This document shows positions 14,031-25,500 of a DNA stretch of 64,000 bases, piece by piece. Position 1 is the first letter of the stretch, and each line of letters begins with the position of its first letter. A program made the position numbers and the translations under genes. The stretch lies in assembly GCA_024449915.1 (NCBI GenBank), contig JAMZAV010000064.1:310001-374000 (forward strand), in the 5' to 3' direction. The notes beneath the pieces are model-generated. The model was given only the letters and a program-made list of their open reading frames with translations. It ran no database searches and was not told where the DNA came from. The stretch comes from Sweltsa coloradensis. Taxonomy: Eukaryota > Arthropoda > Insecta > Plecoptera > Chloroperlidae.

Positions 14031-14092
<62 letters not shown>
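14031..14092. repeat. (TA)n microsatellite
   Basis: About 31 uninterrupted TA dinucleotides. It directly abuts the outer end of the SINE hairpin that follows. Confidence 0.98.
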
Positions 14093-14093
<1 letters not shown>

Positions 14094-14097
<4 letters not shown>

Positions 14098-14364
14098 TTT
14101 TACCTTGGCTTTATAGTAGGCGACTATGACGCTGTTATGTTAGTACTTTAGACAGAAATTAAAAAGTGACTACACAGGGTATCGAACCCGGGACCTTAGC
14201 TGTCCGGGCTATCATCTTACTAACTGAGCTATGCAGCCATAGCCCGGACAGCTAAGGTCCCGGGTTCGATCCCCGGTGTAGTTATTTTTAAAATTTCTGT
14301 CTAAAGTAATAACATAACAGCGTCATAGTCCCTACTATAAAGCCAAGGTAACAACATCATATAT
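14094..14364. repeat. Hairpin of two inverted tRNA-derived SINE copies
   Basis: The left arm (about 14094-14212) and right arm (about 14239-14364) are reverse complements with only scattered mismatches, separated by 26 nt. Each arm holds the T-arm and anticodon arm of a tRNA-like head (shared block CCCGGGTTCGAT). Each is followed by a body containing AATTTCTGTCTAAAGTA, AACATAACAGCGTCATAGT and ACTATAAAGCCAAGGTAA. The loop holds the D-arm and the 5' acceptor strand of the left copy. The transcript would fold into a stem of roughly 120 bp. Confidence 0.9.
14166..14238 (-). pseudogene. tRNA-like SINE head (Ser-GGA-like anticodon loop)
   Basis: Read on the minus strand: 5' acceptor GGCTGCA, A-box TAGCTCAGTTAG, a four-pair TAGC/GCTA stem around loop CCGGACA (GGA at the anticodon position), and B-box GGTTCGATACC. 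The 3' acceptor is TGTAGTC, which pairs over all seven positions if G-U pairs are allowed. It is followed by a T5 run. The D-stem is broken and position 33 is C rather than U, so I read this as the head of a SINE and not a functional tRNA gene. Confidence 0.65.
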
Positions 14365-14435
14365 CCGAACTCTGGGGTTCAAGAGATGGTTTGTGTTCTA
14401 AAATTATTATTTACTACAATTCAGAAATTAAAAAT

Positions 14436-14651
14436 AAAATAATAACAATTACACCTACGGAGTGTTTCCCGATTAACCAAATCGAGAAATGTGTTCTACA
14501 AGTTAATTTCGTAGCTAGTTTAATAGGCAGTGCAGTCTGCTCTACACACGTTATTAACAATGTACAAAACTGACCAAAAATTAGACAGTTTTAAATTGTT
14601 TCTCGATTTGGTTAATCGGGAAACACTCCCATAGGTGTGATTGTTATTATT
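14436..14651. repeat. Inverted repeat with GGAGTGTTTCCCGATTAACC arms
   Basis: The arms at about 14436-14489 and 14598-14651 share AATAACAATTACACCTA, then GAGTGTTTCCCGATTAACC and AAATCGAGAAA, in opposite orientation around a 108-nt spacer. The right arm (minus strand) continues into the tRNA-like SINE head at 14678-14757, so the arm sequence is probably that SINE's body. A third copy of the core sits near 44.6 kb. Confidence 0.85.
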
Positions 14652-14757
14652 TACTACAATTTAGAAATTAAAAAACACCGCCCCAATTGGGAATCGAACC
14701 ACGGATCTGCCACATTTCAGGTGAGCGTCTTAACCACTAGACCATCAGGTCGGGTAC
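14598..14757 (-). mobile_element. tRNA-derived SINE with TGGTCTAGTGG head
   Basis: On the minus strand there is an A-box-like TGGTCTAGTGGTTAAGACG, an anticodon arm with loop CTGAAAT (GAA position), and B-box GGTTCGATTCC. A body follows: TTTTTTAATTTCTAAATTG, TAGTAAATAATAACAA, then CACACCTATGGGAGTGTTTC. The body start TTTTTAATTTCTG is shared with the SINEs at 14094-14364, 14901-14997 and 61214-61311, although their tRNA heads differ. Confidence 0.7.
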
Positions 14758-14900
14758 ATTGTATTATTTACTACCAATCAGAAATCCGAATATATATGAA
14801 TATATGGTTTTTAAGCATAAGCCCGCTTTGAGGACATTATTAGTAAATGATAGCAGTTGTAATAAAAATACGCCCCGACTGGGGATAAATATATATTTAA

Positions 14901-14997
14901 ATCAATCCAGAAATTAAAAAATCCATCCCAGCGGGGTAACGAACCCCGGCCTCCCAATTGCCGGTCGAGTGCTTTACCCCTAAACTACCGGGACGGT
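14901..14997 (-). mobile_element. tRNA-derived SINE, TAGTTTAGGGG head, copy 1
   Basis: On the minus strand: A-box-like TAGTTTAGGGGTAAAGC, B-box-like GGGTTCGTTACCCC, then GGATTTTTTAATTTCTGGA and TTGATTTA. Its near twin is at 61214-61311. Just left of it (about 14862-14886) a short CGCCCCGACTGGGGAT piece looks like the 3' end of another truncated tRNA-like head. Confidence 0.75.
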
Positions 14998-15000
14998 TAA

Positions 15001-17050
15001 CTTCATAACCTAGATTGTTGGTGCATTGTAGATCTGAATAGATTGGAAAAGATTGATCTTGTTATACATTTTAATTAGAAAAATTGCCCATTACATGTTA
15101 TTAATTTGTTTGCAAATTATGTATTTCTTGTTTCATTTAATGTCATTTACAAATCAGTTTATGAACTTGAATAGGATATAAGTTAAATAAATACATGACA
15201 TTGTTATATAACTATAACTGATTCATGTCAGCATTATTATTAAAACAACATTGTACAATAAATCTAGTAAAACATCATCGTTTTGAAGTAGATTAACTAT
15301 TAGCCTATGTAATTATTTCTAAACGTATAATTGTTTTAACATAATATCGTTTAAATGGCACTTATTAGAGAAGTTCATATAATTTACTTTCAAACGTATA
15401 GCATACAAAATCAAGTTAATAAATACATTGGCTTTAAAGTAGATATAATTTGAAACATATTGAATAACTCGATAAGTAGTGAATGTTACCTAGTTCTAGA
15501 ATGCTTGACAACACTTAATATCATCCTGTATCGGGAAGTGACTCGTACGTCAAGATGTATAATGTTGAATGGGTAAGAAGGAAACGCATAGCGGGAACCT
15601 GCGAAAGTGACATCAATGGAGAATGATGCGAGAGGAAACTAGAGTTTAGATAGATTGAGGAACCTCGTGTGATAAATGTGACATAAATATATTAAGTTAT
15701 GTGCGATGTGGGATGACAATATGGAAATATGACAGACGCAAGTAAACTTTGTCACGCCACATTGTCACATCCATCAATGTCGGTACATTTAGTTGGGCAT
15801 AAAATGTTATTTTTGTGTATGATAAAAAGAACCACATTCGGACGAATTAATCAAAACGGGAAATAGTTCTTTTTTGGCTATTGAAGGAAATCTTGTAAGA
15901 TATTTCGTGGGTGAAACGGAGAGAGAACTTATGCTAAAACGATCAGAATATCTGAGAATTGCAGCATATAGAACTTCCTGGATTGTATATGAAGATGAAT
16001 TACGAAAAACTGTTCGAGATTAACTTTGAAAGTCGCCTATTCAATACCGCCTCACCAACAATTCTGACTTAAGTTTTGTTTTCTTAAGTTTTCCTCGGTC
16101 TTACTCAAATGTTCTGATTGCTCCCTACTAACTACGCTTCTTCGACATTTATTCCTTGACGGTTTTTTACCTTAATTACCGATTACATCACATGAAAAGA
16201 ACACACCGGTAAAACTGACGAACTCTCCACACCTGACACTGCCTACATCCAGTACGAGACATCTAAGTAAGTACAGACATACCTAAAACATCCAGTCTCT
16301 TCAACTAGGTAATTGTTATAACTTAGCACCTTTCACTAACCTTGTCCTAGCTTCTTTGCATACATCCAACATCATTCATTTCGAAATGTAATTAGCGTTT
16401 TTAAATAATGTATGCCACAGATAATCTACATTCTGGGGCAATCTGCGATGGCATCTTGGCGTGTGACAATCAGTCTCTCACAAAACCATTAATTATTTTG
16501 ACAGGTGTCGTTATAACTAGGCTACCAAACTGTAGATGTGAAGCGACTACGTAGAACGAACAACCCATTAGTATCCCTCACCGGACAAGGTTATCGTAGT
16601 TATCATACAAGCAATTCGGCTGAAGATTTACTATTTGCTATTTAACAAAACGTGAAGGTAATTGTAAAGAATAAATAGATTCGCTCGTTGATTCGCCGAA
16701 CAATGTTCTATACTCGATCGTTTTGACAGAGGAAATCGTCGACGATTTATTTAAATCAAATGTTACAAATCGAATTTTGAAATGGTTTTTGTTAAATCAT
16801 TCTGTATGGCCGTAAAGCGCGTATATCGCTCTCTCACGTAGCAGTGGGCAATCACAGAGAAGAGCGGCTGTCGGTTGATATGGGGGAACTCACGAAAAGA
16901 GAAACGGATATTGCATTGATTCCTGACAAACTTGGATGAGAAGTTGTCGTCAATGGTACGAGAACATCCGAAATAGGGAGCGAAACTACTATATAAAAAT
17001 ATTGACCATGAAGGATACACGAATAATATTTCAAGACGCGTAGATCTTGT
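15001..17050. other. No gene recognised
   Basis: A+T-rich with no recognisable gene. Two overlapping minus-strand open frames at 16763-17145 lack domains and splice context. The region ends at the first tRNA-Ala-end motif. Confidence 0.55.
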
Positions 17051-17070
17051 TTTGGTGGAGGTGCCGGGTT
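17051..17070 (-). repeat. tRNA-Ala 3'-end motif, copy 1
   Basis: The minus strand reads AACCCGGCACCTCCACCAAA: T-stem 3' strand CCCGG, acceptor 3' strand CACCTCC, discriminator A, CCA, then AA. Neither flank resembles a tRNA or a SINE. Confidence 0.85.
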
Positions 17071-20000
17071 TGGACTTGTATATTTTTTATTGAAACTAGC
17101 CCCTCCCTTCTCACCCCTAGGGTCACCAAAAACATCATGTGTCATCCTTGCTCAACGGCAAAGACAACAACATAAACTACATGCCATTCGGAGATGTAAC
17201 ACACGCACTGACAGGCACATAAAAGTGGTGAATATAGGGGAGATTATCTCCCAAGCTTTTGATTAACGTTTAAGCAAACATTTAAACCCGTGGGATACGG
17301 TTTGTATTGCTATATGCCAACCAACACAACAAAATTATAACGAATCATCTTACATATCTGCACTTAAGTCTACCTCCACATTTAATCAAACGTTTTAAAT
17401 GTTTCAAAGTACTAAACATCTCTATTAGTTAAAATTTTCTGCAATTATTTTCGTTTGATCGTACTAATTACATCACATAAAACGGATTCTACACATTCCG
17501 ACCTACGTCACCCTCTTCCATTTTACCTCCCACTTTAACATCGATTAAAGTCTCGAGAATTCCATTGCGCCTTAAGAGTTACGGTCTCTTAAAGCTTAAA
17601 GCCAACTGCTTCACCCTTTGACAGCTGACACATTTTAGCCTTATAATACTTAGTAATCAATACTGATTTTGCAAATGAAAACTTGGGGATGTAAAGTAAA
17701 AAAAGCATAACATTAAAATTAATAATGTCTAGTCTATGACGTATCAATTTCAGAAATAACAAAATTTATTAAAGTCAATGTGATTTTTATCTTTACCTAT
17801 GAAAAGTTAACAGTAATCTTGTCCAATCACCACATGTTAAGTAATTAATTTGGGAAAAAAGATGCGTTTCATTTTTGTAAAAAGTTTTATCTCCTAGTTG
17901 ATAAGAATAACTTCCTGCGGAGCATAAAATTGTGTCAAACTTATCAATTTTTATTTTTCTAACCTTCCCAAGACCCTCTTCCCTCATTTTCTCCCCTATC
18001 TATCCCAAAGATCTTCACGACTCGCCGCTCACTAGGCATGCCAATAAACTGGTCCGTGCCTCACGTTTCATAACCACGTATTTCGGTAGTGATAAGATTC
18101 CCATTACGTTTAACGATTAGCAGGCGGCGAATAGCGTCCGAGTGGGGTTAGGCCTTCGAGTCGTCCCAGCGTGGCACGAATAGCCTATAAAACCACCGGC
18201 ATAAAACGGTTTCACAACGGTTCAATGCAAAAATTCAATCGAATCGATGAGTGTTGTGATAGGGCGCTGTTATTGCATGTTTAATCATGTTTCGGTCAGT
18301 GGTTGGTTTGTACGGAACAATGGCCGTGTGTCTGCTATCATCCGCTCCCGGATAGCTTCCAGTTACCCACCCCACCCGTCTACCACGCGCGCTATGTACA
18401 AACCGCATTTTATTGAAAATCAACAACTACTCTCCGACCCCTATCCACATCGGTTGAGGTTATCTGCACTCGAGACTACGACGCAGGTCAACGAACAACT
18501 TTCTAAAAGTCTAACTGAATAGAACTAAACGAAAATCAACTGCGGTAGAGTTTGTTAATGTGTGCTAGCAAATTAATTAACCAACAAATCACAGCTGGCC
18601 GTGATAAGCAAAGTTTTGTGGATAGGTTGTGGTTTTGTATTCGAAAATAAAATATGAGTGGATACTCATTTGGCCCCGATCTAGATCTATAGATCGTCAG
18701 CTAATAACAATGTTCTCTACCGAAGGAAGCTTTGGGGCGGAAAATGGTTGATGTCCATCTTATCATGCAAACCGGCTGGAATCGTTTGATATTTTTAGTA
18801 CAAGAAAGAAACAATTTGTGTGCATATAAATTTATCTGAAAAATGAACATAACCTACTTTCAAAATAATGTTGTCTCACGCTCTCGGATAAAATCCTTAA
18901 TTATAGTGTAACTGCATTCAATAAACCTGTATTTAAAATATTATTAAGGTTTCAAACATATATGAAAACCATTTGTCTGAAAACTAATCGGCCTCAAAAG
19001 ACATTTCTCAACCAAAATAGATTTGGTTAAAATTGAGCTTTGTGCTTACCGTACAAAAAAAAGTCGTTTTTGCATTCTTTTTTTTTACTCTTTCACTTCG
19101 TCATTTTTCTTCTTAAACATTTATGATAACCAATCCATTTTCACTGTAGCGTGGTCGATTGTGATAGCAATTCGTATTATTTTCAGCATCCCTTTTATAT
19201 TTTGATTAAAATACTAATGTATTCACACTTCCCTTCAATGTATTATTCTCTACATTATTATTAATCCTTGCGCGACGCTAAAAAACCGATAAATTGTGTA
19301 ATTTCCCATCCCCACAACATTTTACTAACAACGTGCCTTTATTTCCAAACATAATTAGGTAAGGTTCCCTGACGTTCCCTAACGAGCTATATTCATTCCA
19401 CTCCATCCATCCTCCTCTCTACGATAAAAGTTTATTATTAAAATCTGTCAAAATGTATTTTCTGTCTATCTCAATTCCTACATTGTTTAACTAATGAGTG
19501 GCTTCATATGTATTAGATGTCGTGCAAAATCTAAACATTACCTACATTTCTCTTTAAGTGAGTGTGATTTATTGTTTGATATACACTGAGATTTTTCATT
19601 ATATTATGCACCGACTTTTTCAAAGCGGAAATATTATCTAAAACAGTAACAAGATTGTACCTTATATAAAATGGCAATAAATTGTGTAGCTCTTGACTCG
19701 CTCAGCTTGGCGTTACTAACGCTAGAGCGCATGTCGGGATTAATTAAAAGAAAGTTGTGGTTACGACCTTAACGGTCGGCTTCGCTTAAGAAAGCGCCTT
19801 TATAGAAGCTCTAGTTGGCTTTCTTTGACAGTAATTCGTGCTAATAGGACGCGTAGCTCAACAAACCTCAAGTGCCTTGCTTGCTTGAGAGCGGAGAGTT
19901 TGAGAATGTGCTGCTGCATTCTGTACAACTCTTCACAAAACACCGCTGGATAAATTTACACTCGAAATGTTCTTGAAAGTACTTGATGCACATCAAACGT

Positions 20001-21454
20001 TGCAAATAGTTCTTTGACTTTGATTTACATTTCCTCATTTTGTTTTGGAGGGCCGTTATTAAATTAAATATAATCAAGTTGTTGAAGTAATTAATTTATT
20101 TGTATGCTTTTATAAGTGGGGCTGTATGAAAAAAACGATATTCGGCAAAATAGACATTTTAACAGAGAAACTTATTTTTAAATATTCAGTTCGCCAGACT
20201 TGTCAAATTTTAGAATCATTAGTAATATTCAATAATTGAGAGGACATATCATAAGACAAACACAGTAGGTGACATTGATTAATAAAATACATAGAACATA
20301 TCGTTTAAAATTTTCAAGAAAACAAACATACCCTACTATTATTTATTTCCTATTTCAGTTTAAAATACTCTTTACCTGTGGACTTTACCCACTTTTAAAC
20401 AGTGGCTCAAAAATTGGAATGTCAGTGTCACTATTACTTATATCGTCATTGATCTCCGGCAGGCTAACACGTACTCGATTAGTAGAGAAGAACATTAAAT
20501 AAACCTCGTGAACAAAATTAAAAATTAAACTTTACTAGAAGATACGGAAATGAAAGTGATTTGGTTGCCTCAAACACAAAAAAATAGCGACTGTATTGAT
20601 TATATTATATTGGCAGGTTAAGGATATTTAGATTAGGATTGAATTTGAAACATTTTGTGATAACTTCCTTAAAAACGGGAATTAATTTCCATGATTGATC
20701 CATCCGTGGTAAAGGACTTTGTCCGATGACTTTCTAGGTCCGTAAAATTACCATTAATTAACTCTTAAACCGTAATTATAGAACGTCAAGAGGGAACGGA
20801 GCAAGAAAAAGAGCGCTAGAGGAAGACGAACTGTTTTAAATAAGATTTTTACACAATGTATAAAATATTGATCTTTAATTTGAAATATTTGAATCTACAA
20901 AGATCATTAATTAAGTCCTGGATCATAATTATTAAATGTCTAGGGAGTTGATTAAAATAAAGGGTCTTTGCATCGTATAAAATATCGATCTTGAGCCTTA
21001 AGTGTCAGGATTGAAAATTTCGACGCCATTAAGTTTGAAGTGTCGCAACGTTGTAGACGTTTCCACTCAAAGAATCCGTTCGAATATGCCAATATAGCGA
21101 TCAACAACCAATTCAAGCGACACAAATAAACGGGACAAGGCTGCTTATTTTTTCTCTGCAGTACCTTAATGCGATTTACGCCTGAGCTGACATCTGAAGG
21201 AGTTGATTGGTATTTTGTAAACAATTTCCAATAGTGAAAATCAAATTTCCCCTTCCTCTGTCGACTTCGAAGTTCAATGGCGAATCATAATTTGTAGTCG
21301 ATAATGAAACGGCGTTGTTGAATTAACCTGTCCAACTGTATTCACGGGTAAAAAAGTCCGACATAATTAATTGGTTACATACAGCGGTATTTGAGCTTCG
21401 TTGCACTTTCCAGAGAATCAACGTCAGCTTTTATGTGGATTTTAATAGCTTATA
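17071..21454. other. No gene recognised
   Basis: A+T-rich. Opposed open frames at 18235-18522 coincide with a locally more balanced base composition but have no domain, no splice sites and no homology I recognise. An (A/T)GATCTA(TA)GATC palindromic patch lies near 18679-18697. Confidence 0.5.
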
Positions 21455-22470
21455 AGCGGCCAGCCCACGTTGATAACCTGGTTTATGCCTTTTTTTATTA
21501 CAGAGGAGGGCTTCGGAAAAGACCATGCTGGTCGGTACAGCACCCTGCCACACACAGTGAAACCTAGTAGAGATCTGTCCAAAATAGATAACCACGAAAA
21601 ATATCTACGAAACTTCTTTTTAAAAAAAACATTTAAGATTTATATCATGTAGTATGTGTCACACGTTTGAATTGGCAATGTTACATCTCTAGTATGTTGA
21701 GCTGGCAGAGATATAGAGGTAAGTCTTGTGCAGAGAGCTTTTTGGATGAGCGTAGCGAGCGTAGCGAGTGGAGCGAAGACGTCAATTGCACTGACGCCCC
21801 AAAAGATTTAGCTCGGGTGTTTATTTATTTATTATTTTTTTATTTTTTTTTTTCCGTCTGTTGTTCGCTCGATTCCGGGCAAACGGCATATGTGATCTTG
21901 ATGAAAATTGGAGGGGACCTTCGTTTTCTTGAACTTAGAGGTGTATGTTTTGGGTCAATCGAAAAAAATTTCCATGACTATCTACTTTTACGATTTTTTG
22001 ATTTTGTGCGATATTTTCAATTTGGTCGATTTCTACCAACGGGTGGGCTTCAACGATCATATTTCGACGTCGATAATGAAGGTTTGTGAATGTAGTACCT
22101 GTCAAAGAAGGGAAAAGTTAGCCGAATTTATAAAATAAGGTTTTAATTATTTTTCAGTTTTTCAGAGATATTTCACCCAGTTCGGTTCGGATTTTGACAA
22201 GCGGGTGGGATACAACGTTCAGTTGTAACCTGGTTATGCCATTATTGGTATTAGAGGAGGGTCTTTGAAAAGAACAGCTGGTGGACAAACTTGCCACAAA
22301 TCCACCAGTAAATAATTTCAAATATGAGTTAACACGAAAAATATCACGAAATTCATTTCAAAAACATGAAAATTAAAGTGAAACAACGTTGAAATTGCAA
22401 TTACATTTAGTATTTGAGCTGCAAAGCTCATCAGTAAAGCGGCGAGATAGCGTTTTTTTAATTAGACCTA
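21455..22470 (+). repeat. Tandem dimer of an unidentified repeat, period about 750 bp
   Basis: A block beginning AACCTGGTTTATGCC (about 21475) and continuing AGAGGAGGGCTTCGGAAAAGA recurs, diverged, as AACCTGGTTATGCC and AGAGGAGGGTCTTTGAAAAGA (about 22227). CACGAAAAATATC and the TTGAATTGGCAATGTTACAT-like end also recur in order. The first unit carries a central section with GAGCGTAGCGAGCGTAGCGA (21748 onward), then a T-rich stretch and a block with GGGGACCTTCG, TTGAACTTAGA and CAATCGAAAAA. The open frames here (21667-22089, 21908-22138) lie wholly inside this repeat. They read through the low-complexity GCGTAGCGAG segment and show no domain. It could be an old transposon or a satellite-like unit. 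Confidence 0.65.
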
Positions 22471-22557
22471 TCTTCTATTAAGTTGTGCTGCTGTTTGCTA
22501 TAATCTAAGAACGGAGAAAAATATTGTACAAACGCCACCTAATCTAAAACATACTAC

Positions 22558-22599
22558 GCCCCTCCGCGGGGCCTCTTGGAAAATTGCGCCCCTGGGCGC
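22558..22599. other. Two adjacent GC-rich hairpins
   Basis: GCCCCTCCGCGGGGC (22558-22572) and GCGCCCCTGGGCGC (22586-22599) each fold on themselves, 13 nt apart, inside very A+T-rich DNA. They may be the end of a decayed DNA transposon; no matching second end was found. Confidence 0.5.
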
Positions 22600-25500
22600 T
22601 ACTTTTGTTTCAACCATCATTTCATTTCGATGTTTTTTTTTTTAAACTTACAAATATCTGTGAGATAATCTTAAATAGACACATATAATTTATTACTTGA
22701 GAAATGTGGGCTCTTATACCAAGATCCCCCTAACCCGATATTAGTCGTATATATCTAACAATATAGTACACATTTATAAAATATTGCCTCTAGTCGTTGC
22801 CAAAAGAAAACAAACAGAAAAACGTTGCCGCTGTCTTTACACGAATCTGGAGATTTCCCATTTATATAATTCAAGAAATTCAGATATTGTTTTATAACGG
22901 AACTCTTTTACTTCATTCAATATTGACAATCTTTTATCGCGCTGAGCAAAACTGTTGTTGACGAAGTTGCCAACAGCTGTTGCAAAGACGTAAGATCACA
23001 GCTTCGGATGTTTGATCAACTCAGCTGATACAGTATATATATTGAAGGACGTTTAGCTCCTCGAGTCTATTCTGTTCCCCACTGCGCCATCAAATTAGAA
23101 AAAGCAATTATTTTTTTGTTAACCTCACTTGAAATGAGCCGAGGAAGATTCCTGGTGGCCTATCGACTTCTCGACTGTAATAAGCCGACTGGGGAAGTCA
23201 ACTTCAGGGTAAAGCTCACAAAGTGATTAGTACTGGTACTTAATTAAGAAAACACAATCTGTTATATCAAGAGGTATGCCAGTTTACCCATTTTCAAATT
23301 ATTTAAACAGAAATGATTCAAGGTCTGCCTACTTGTAGATCTCTAGCTCTCAAATCAAATTTGTTAAAAGTAAACTACTCACAACATGTAATGCTAATCC
23401 TCATTATGCTAATAGTTTGAATCATAGTGTGTTATGTTACACCATAAGTTAAAAGGTACCTATGCTCTGGAATTATGGATTTAAATAATACATATTTCAA
23501 CATTAAATATATATCTTGATAATTTTTGCTAATCTAATCATGTAGCATTGAATAATAGACAAGACACATTTAAAGTTTCTTGTCAAATAACTATTTTCTT
23601 AATTCTCTTCCTATACACGTTTAAAAATAATTATGAAAGTAGAGCACAAATTCAATTTACGGGTATTATACATGTGAAACAAATTACTTTGCTATAAAAT
23701 TACTCAGCAGCCATCCCCTTCTATAACGTCAGTGGGTGACCTCTATGTGAAAAGTGTAATACATCATTCCCCTCCCCTCTATCACACTTTCCAACTCCCT
23801 CGCCCCCTCCTCGCAGGTCAAGACGTGCTAGAGAAAGAATAAGCCAGTGTTTTAGTCAAACCCACTTATCGACGTCAAAACCAACCCGTCACGATCTAAT
23901 ACGGTTACCACGTAACCAGATACGCGTGAATCCGCGCGCCGCGTTCAACGCTACCTGTTGGCACAACATTGCACTAACTCGGTTTAGAAGCGTTGCTGGT
24001 AGGAAAAACAAGGGAGTTGCGTCTCTGCCAAACGTTGCGGAATACAAACGCAATGGTTCTAATGTGTGTATTCAAAGATGAATCATGAAACGTGACCAAC
24101 AAAGACAATTAAAATATTAAGATGGAACTTTCAGCTGCACGTTTGCCCCATATTGTACATGTTATTTATGTTAAAACATACTTTTGTAAAGTGACTTCAG
24201 AAATACAAAAGATAATACGTCACATTTTTCAAAAGGATATTTATTGTTTATTAAGATTAATGTGTAATTTATTTGTAACTATGTATTTAAAAAAGAGACG
24301 TGCATGATATCAACAGTCAATATAGTAATATAGTTTGAGTCAATTAAGGGTACTGAGACGCAAATTCTTCTCACGAAAACACGGTTAAAATGAATCAAAT
24401 TAATTGTTAGAGAACTTGAACTTCAGTATTTGTGAATTGTGTATGAATGCTTCTGTGTAATGGCTCATCCAAGAATCATAAAATGAATTCCAAAGTAAAT
24501 GAAAGCTCTTTAGTTTTATGATAATCGCGAGGAATTGAGGTGTTAATGTTTTCTTGAATTGAATTAACGAATTAAATTAAGTTCTTTGTAATGGAACCAA
24601 TTTTAGAGCTCCGTTCCAGTGCATTTACCTTTAATGTATTCTTCCTTTTTCTGTGTGGTTAAGACCAACATAAAAAGAGGTATAAGGGAATCAAGATAAT
24701 CGCTATTTGCTACAAAACGCTATGGCACAAAATAAAACTTGAATATTTGAAGTGCATTTCATAAAATAAACGTACACCAGTGTTTATTCTCCCTTAGACA
24801 ACTACTAAACCTTTGAATGCTATTTTCATTATTTTGGCTAGCACGCTCCAGTAACTCATCGTCCAAACTAGTATGGATTCCTAAATGTCAGTATCATAAA
24901 TTCATAATAACTGCTTATCTGTTATGCAATAATTGGAAATAATAATAATAACAATTACAATATAATCATGCAGATGCGAGCGGATTGCATTATTATGCTA
25001 TGATCAATTAACTGTTATCCCTGAGCCTAGATTATTATTATAATCACTACAGAACAATATTTTATTCATTGCTATGCTTCTAGTTCTATCTGAGTCCTGT
25101 GTAGGTTATGCGGCTTGGTTTCCACCTCGTGTCCCGGACAAACCGTTGCCTTCCCCTGATGCTATCATCGCCATACGAACATAGGCCGCATGAGGGTTTA
25201 GTAATTGAGATGAATAGGCCGGTAGAACGCGAACAATGCGTCATGCGATCATTATGAATGTATATCATAATTATAAAGATTATAATAATATGCAACCTCG
25301 ACGTGTATGGGCAAGTAGCTAGATCGAGGTTATTAATGGTAATCGAATGAAAGTTACAACTCACCGAATTAAATGTATATGTTTTATATGTGTGCTTAGG
25401 CAATATAACTAACTAGATGTGACCAGATTTGTTAACTAGACTGTGAGCGTAATATTGATCCGAAGACATCAAATTTGAGATAAGAAAATTAATTATTTTA

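Noticed and set aside
14168..14238. A functional tRNA gene (apparent Ser-GGA anticodon)
   Set aside because: The acceptor pairs and both Pol III boxes are present, but the D-stem is broken, the anticodon stem has only four pairs, U33 is missing, and the body continues as a SINE that is duplicated in inverted form alongside.
18235..18522. Opposed 91- and 63-codon frames
   Set aside because: No recognisable domain, no splice sites and overlapping antisense frames. Locally balanced base composition alone is not enough.
21667..22138. 140-codon frame with an ERSERSE segment as a protein gene
   Set aside because: It lies wholly in a repeat that recurs with frame-breaking differences at 55.05 kb, and much of it is T-run-encoded Phe/Leu/Tyr.
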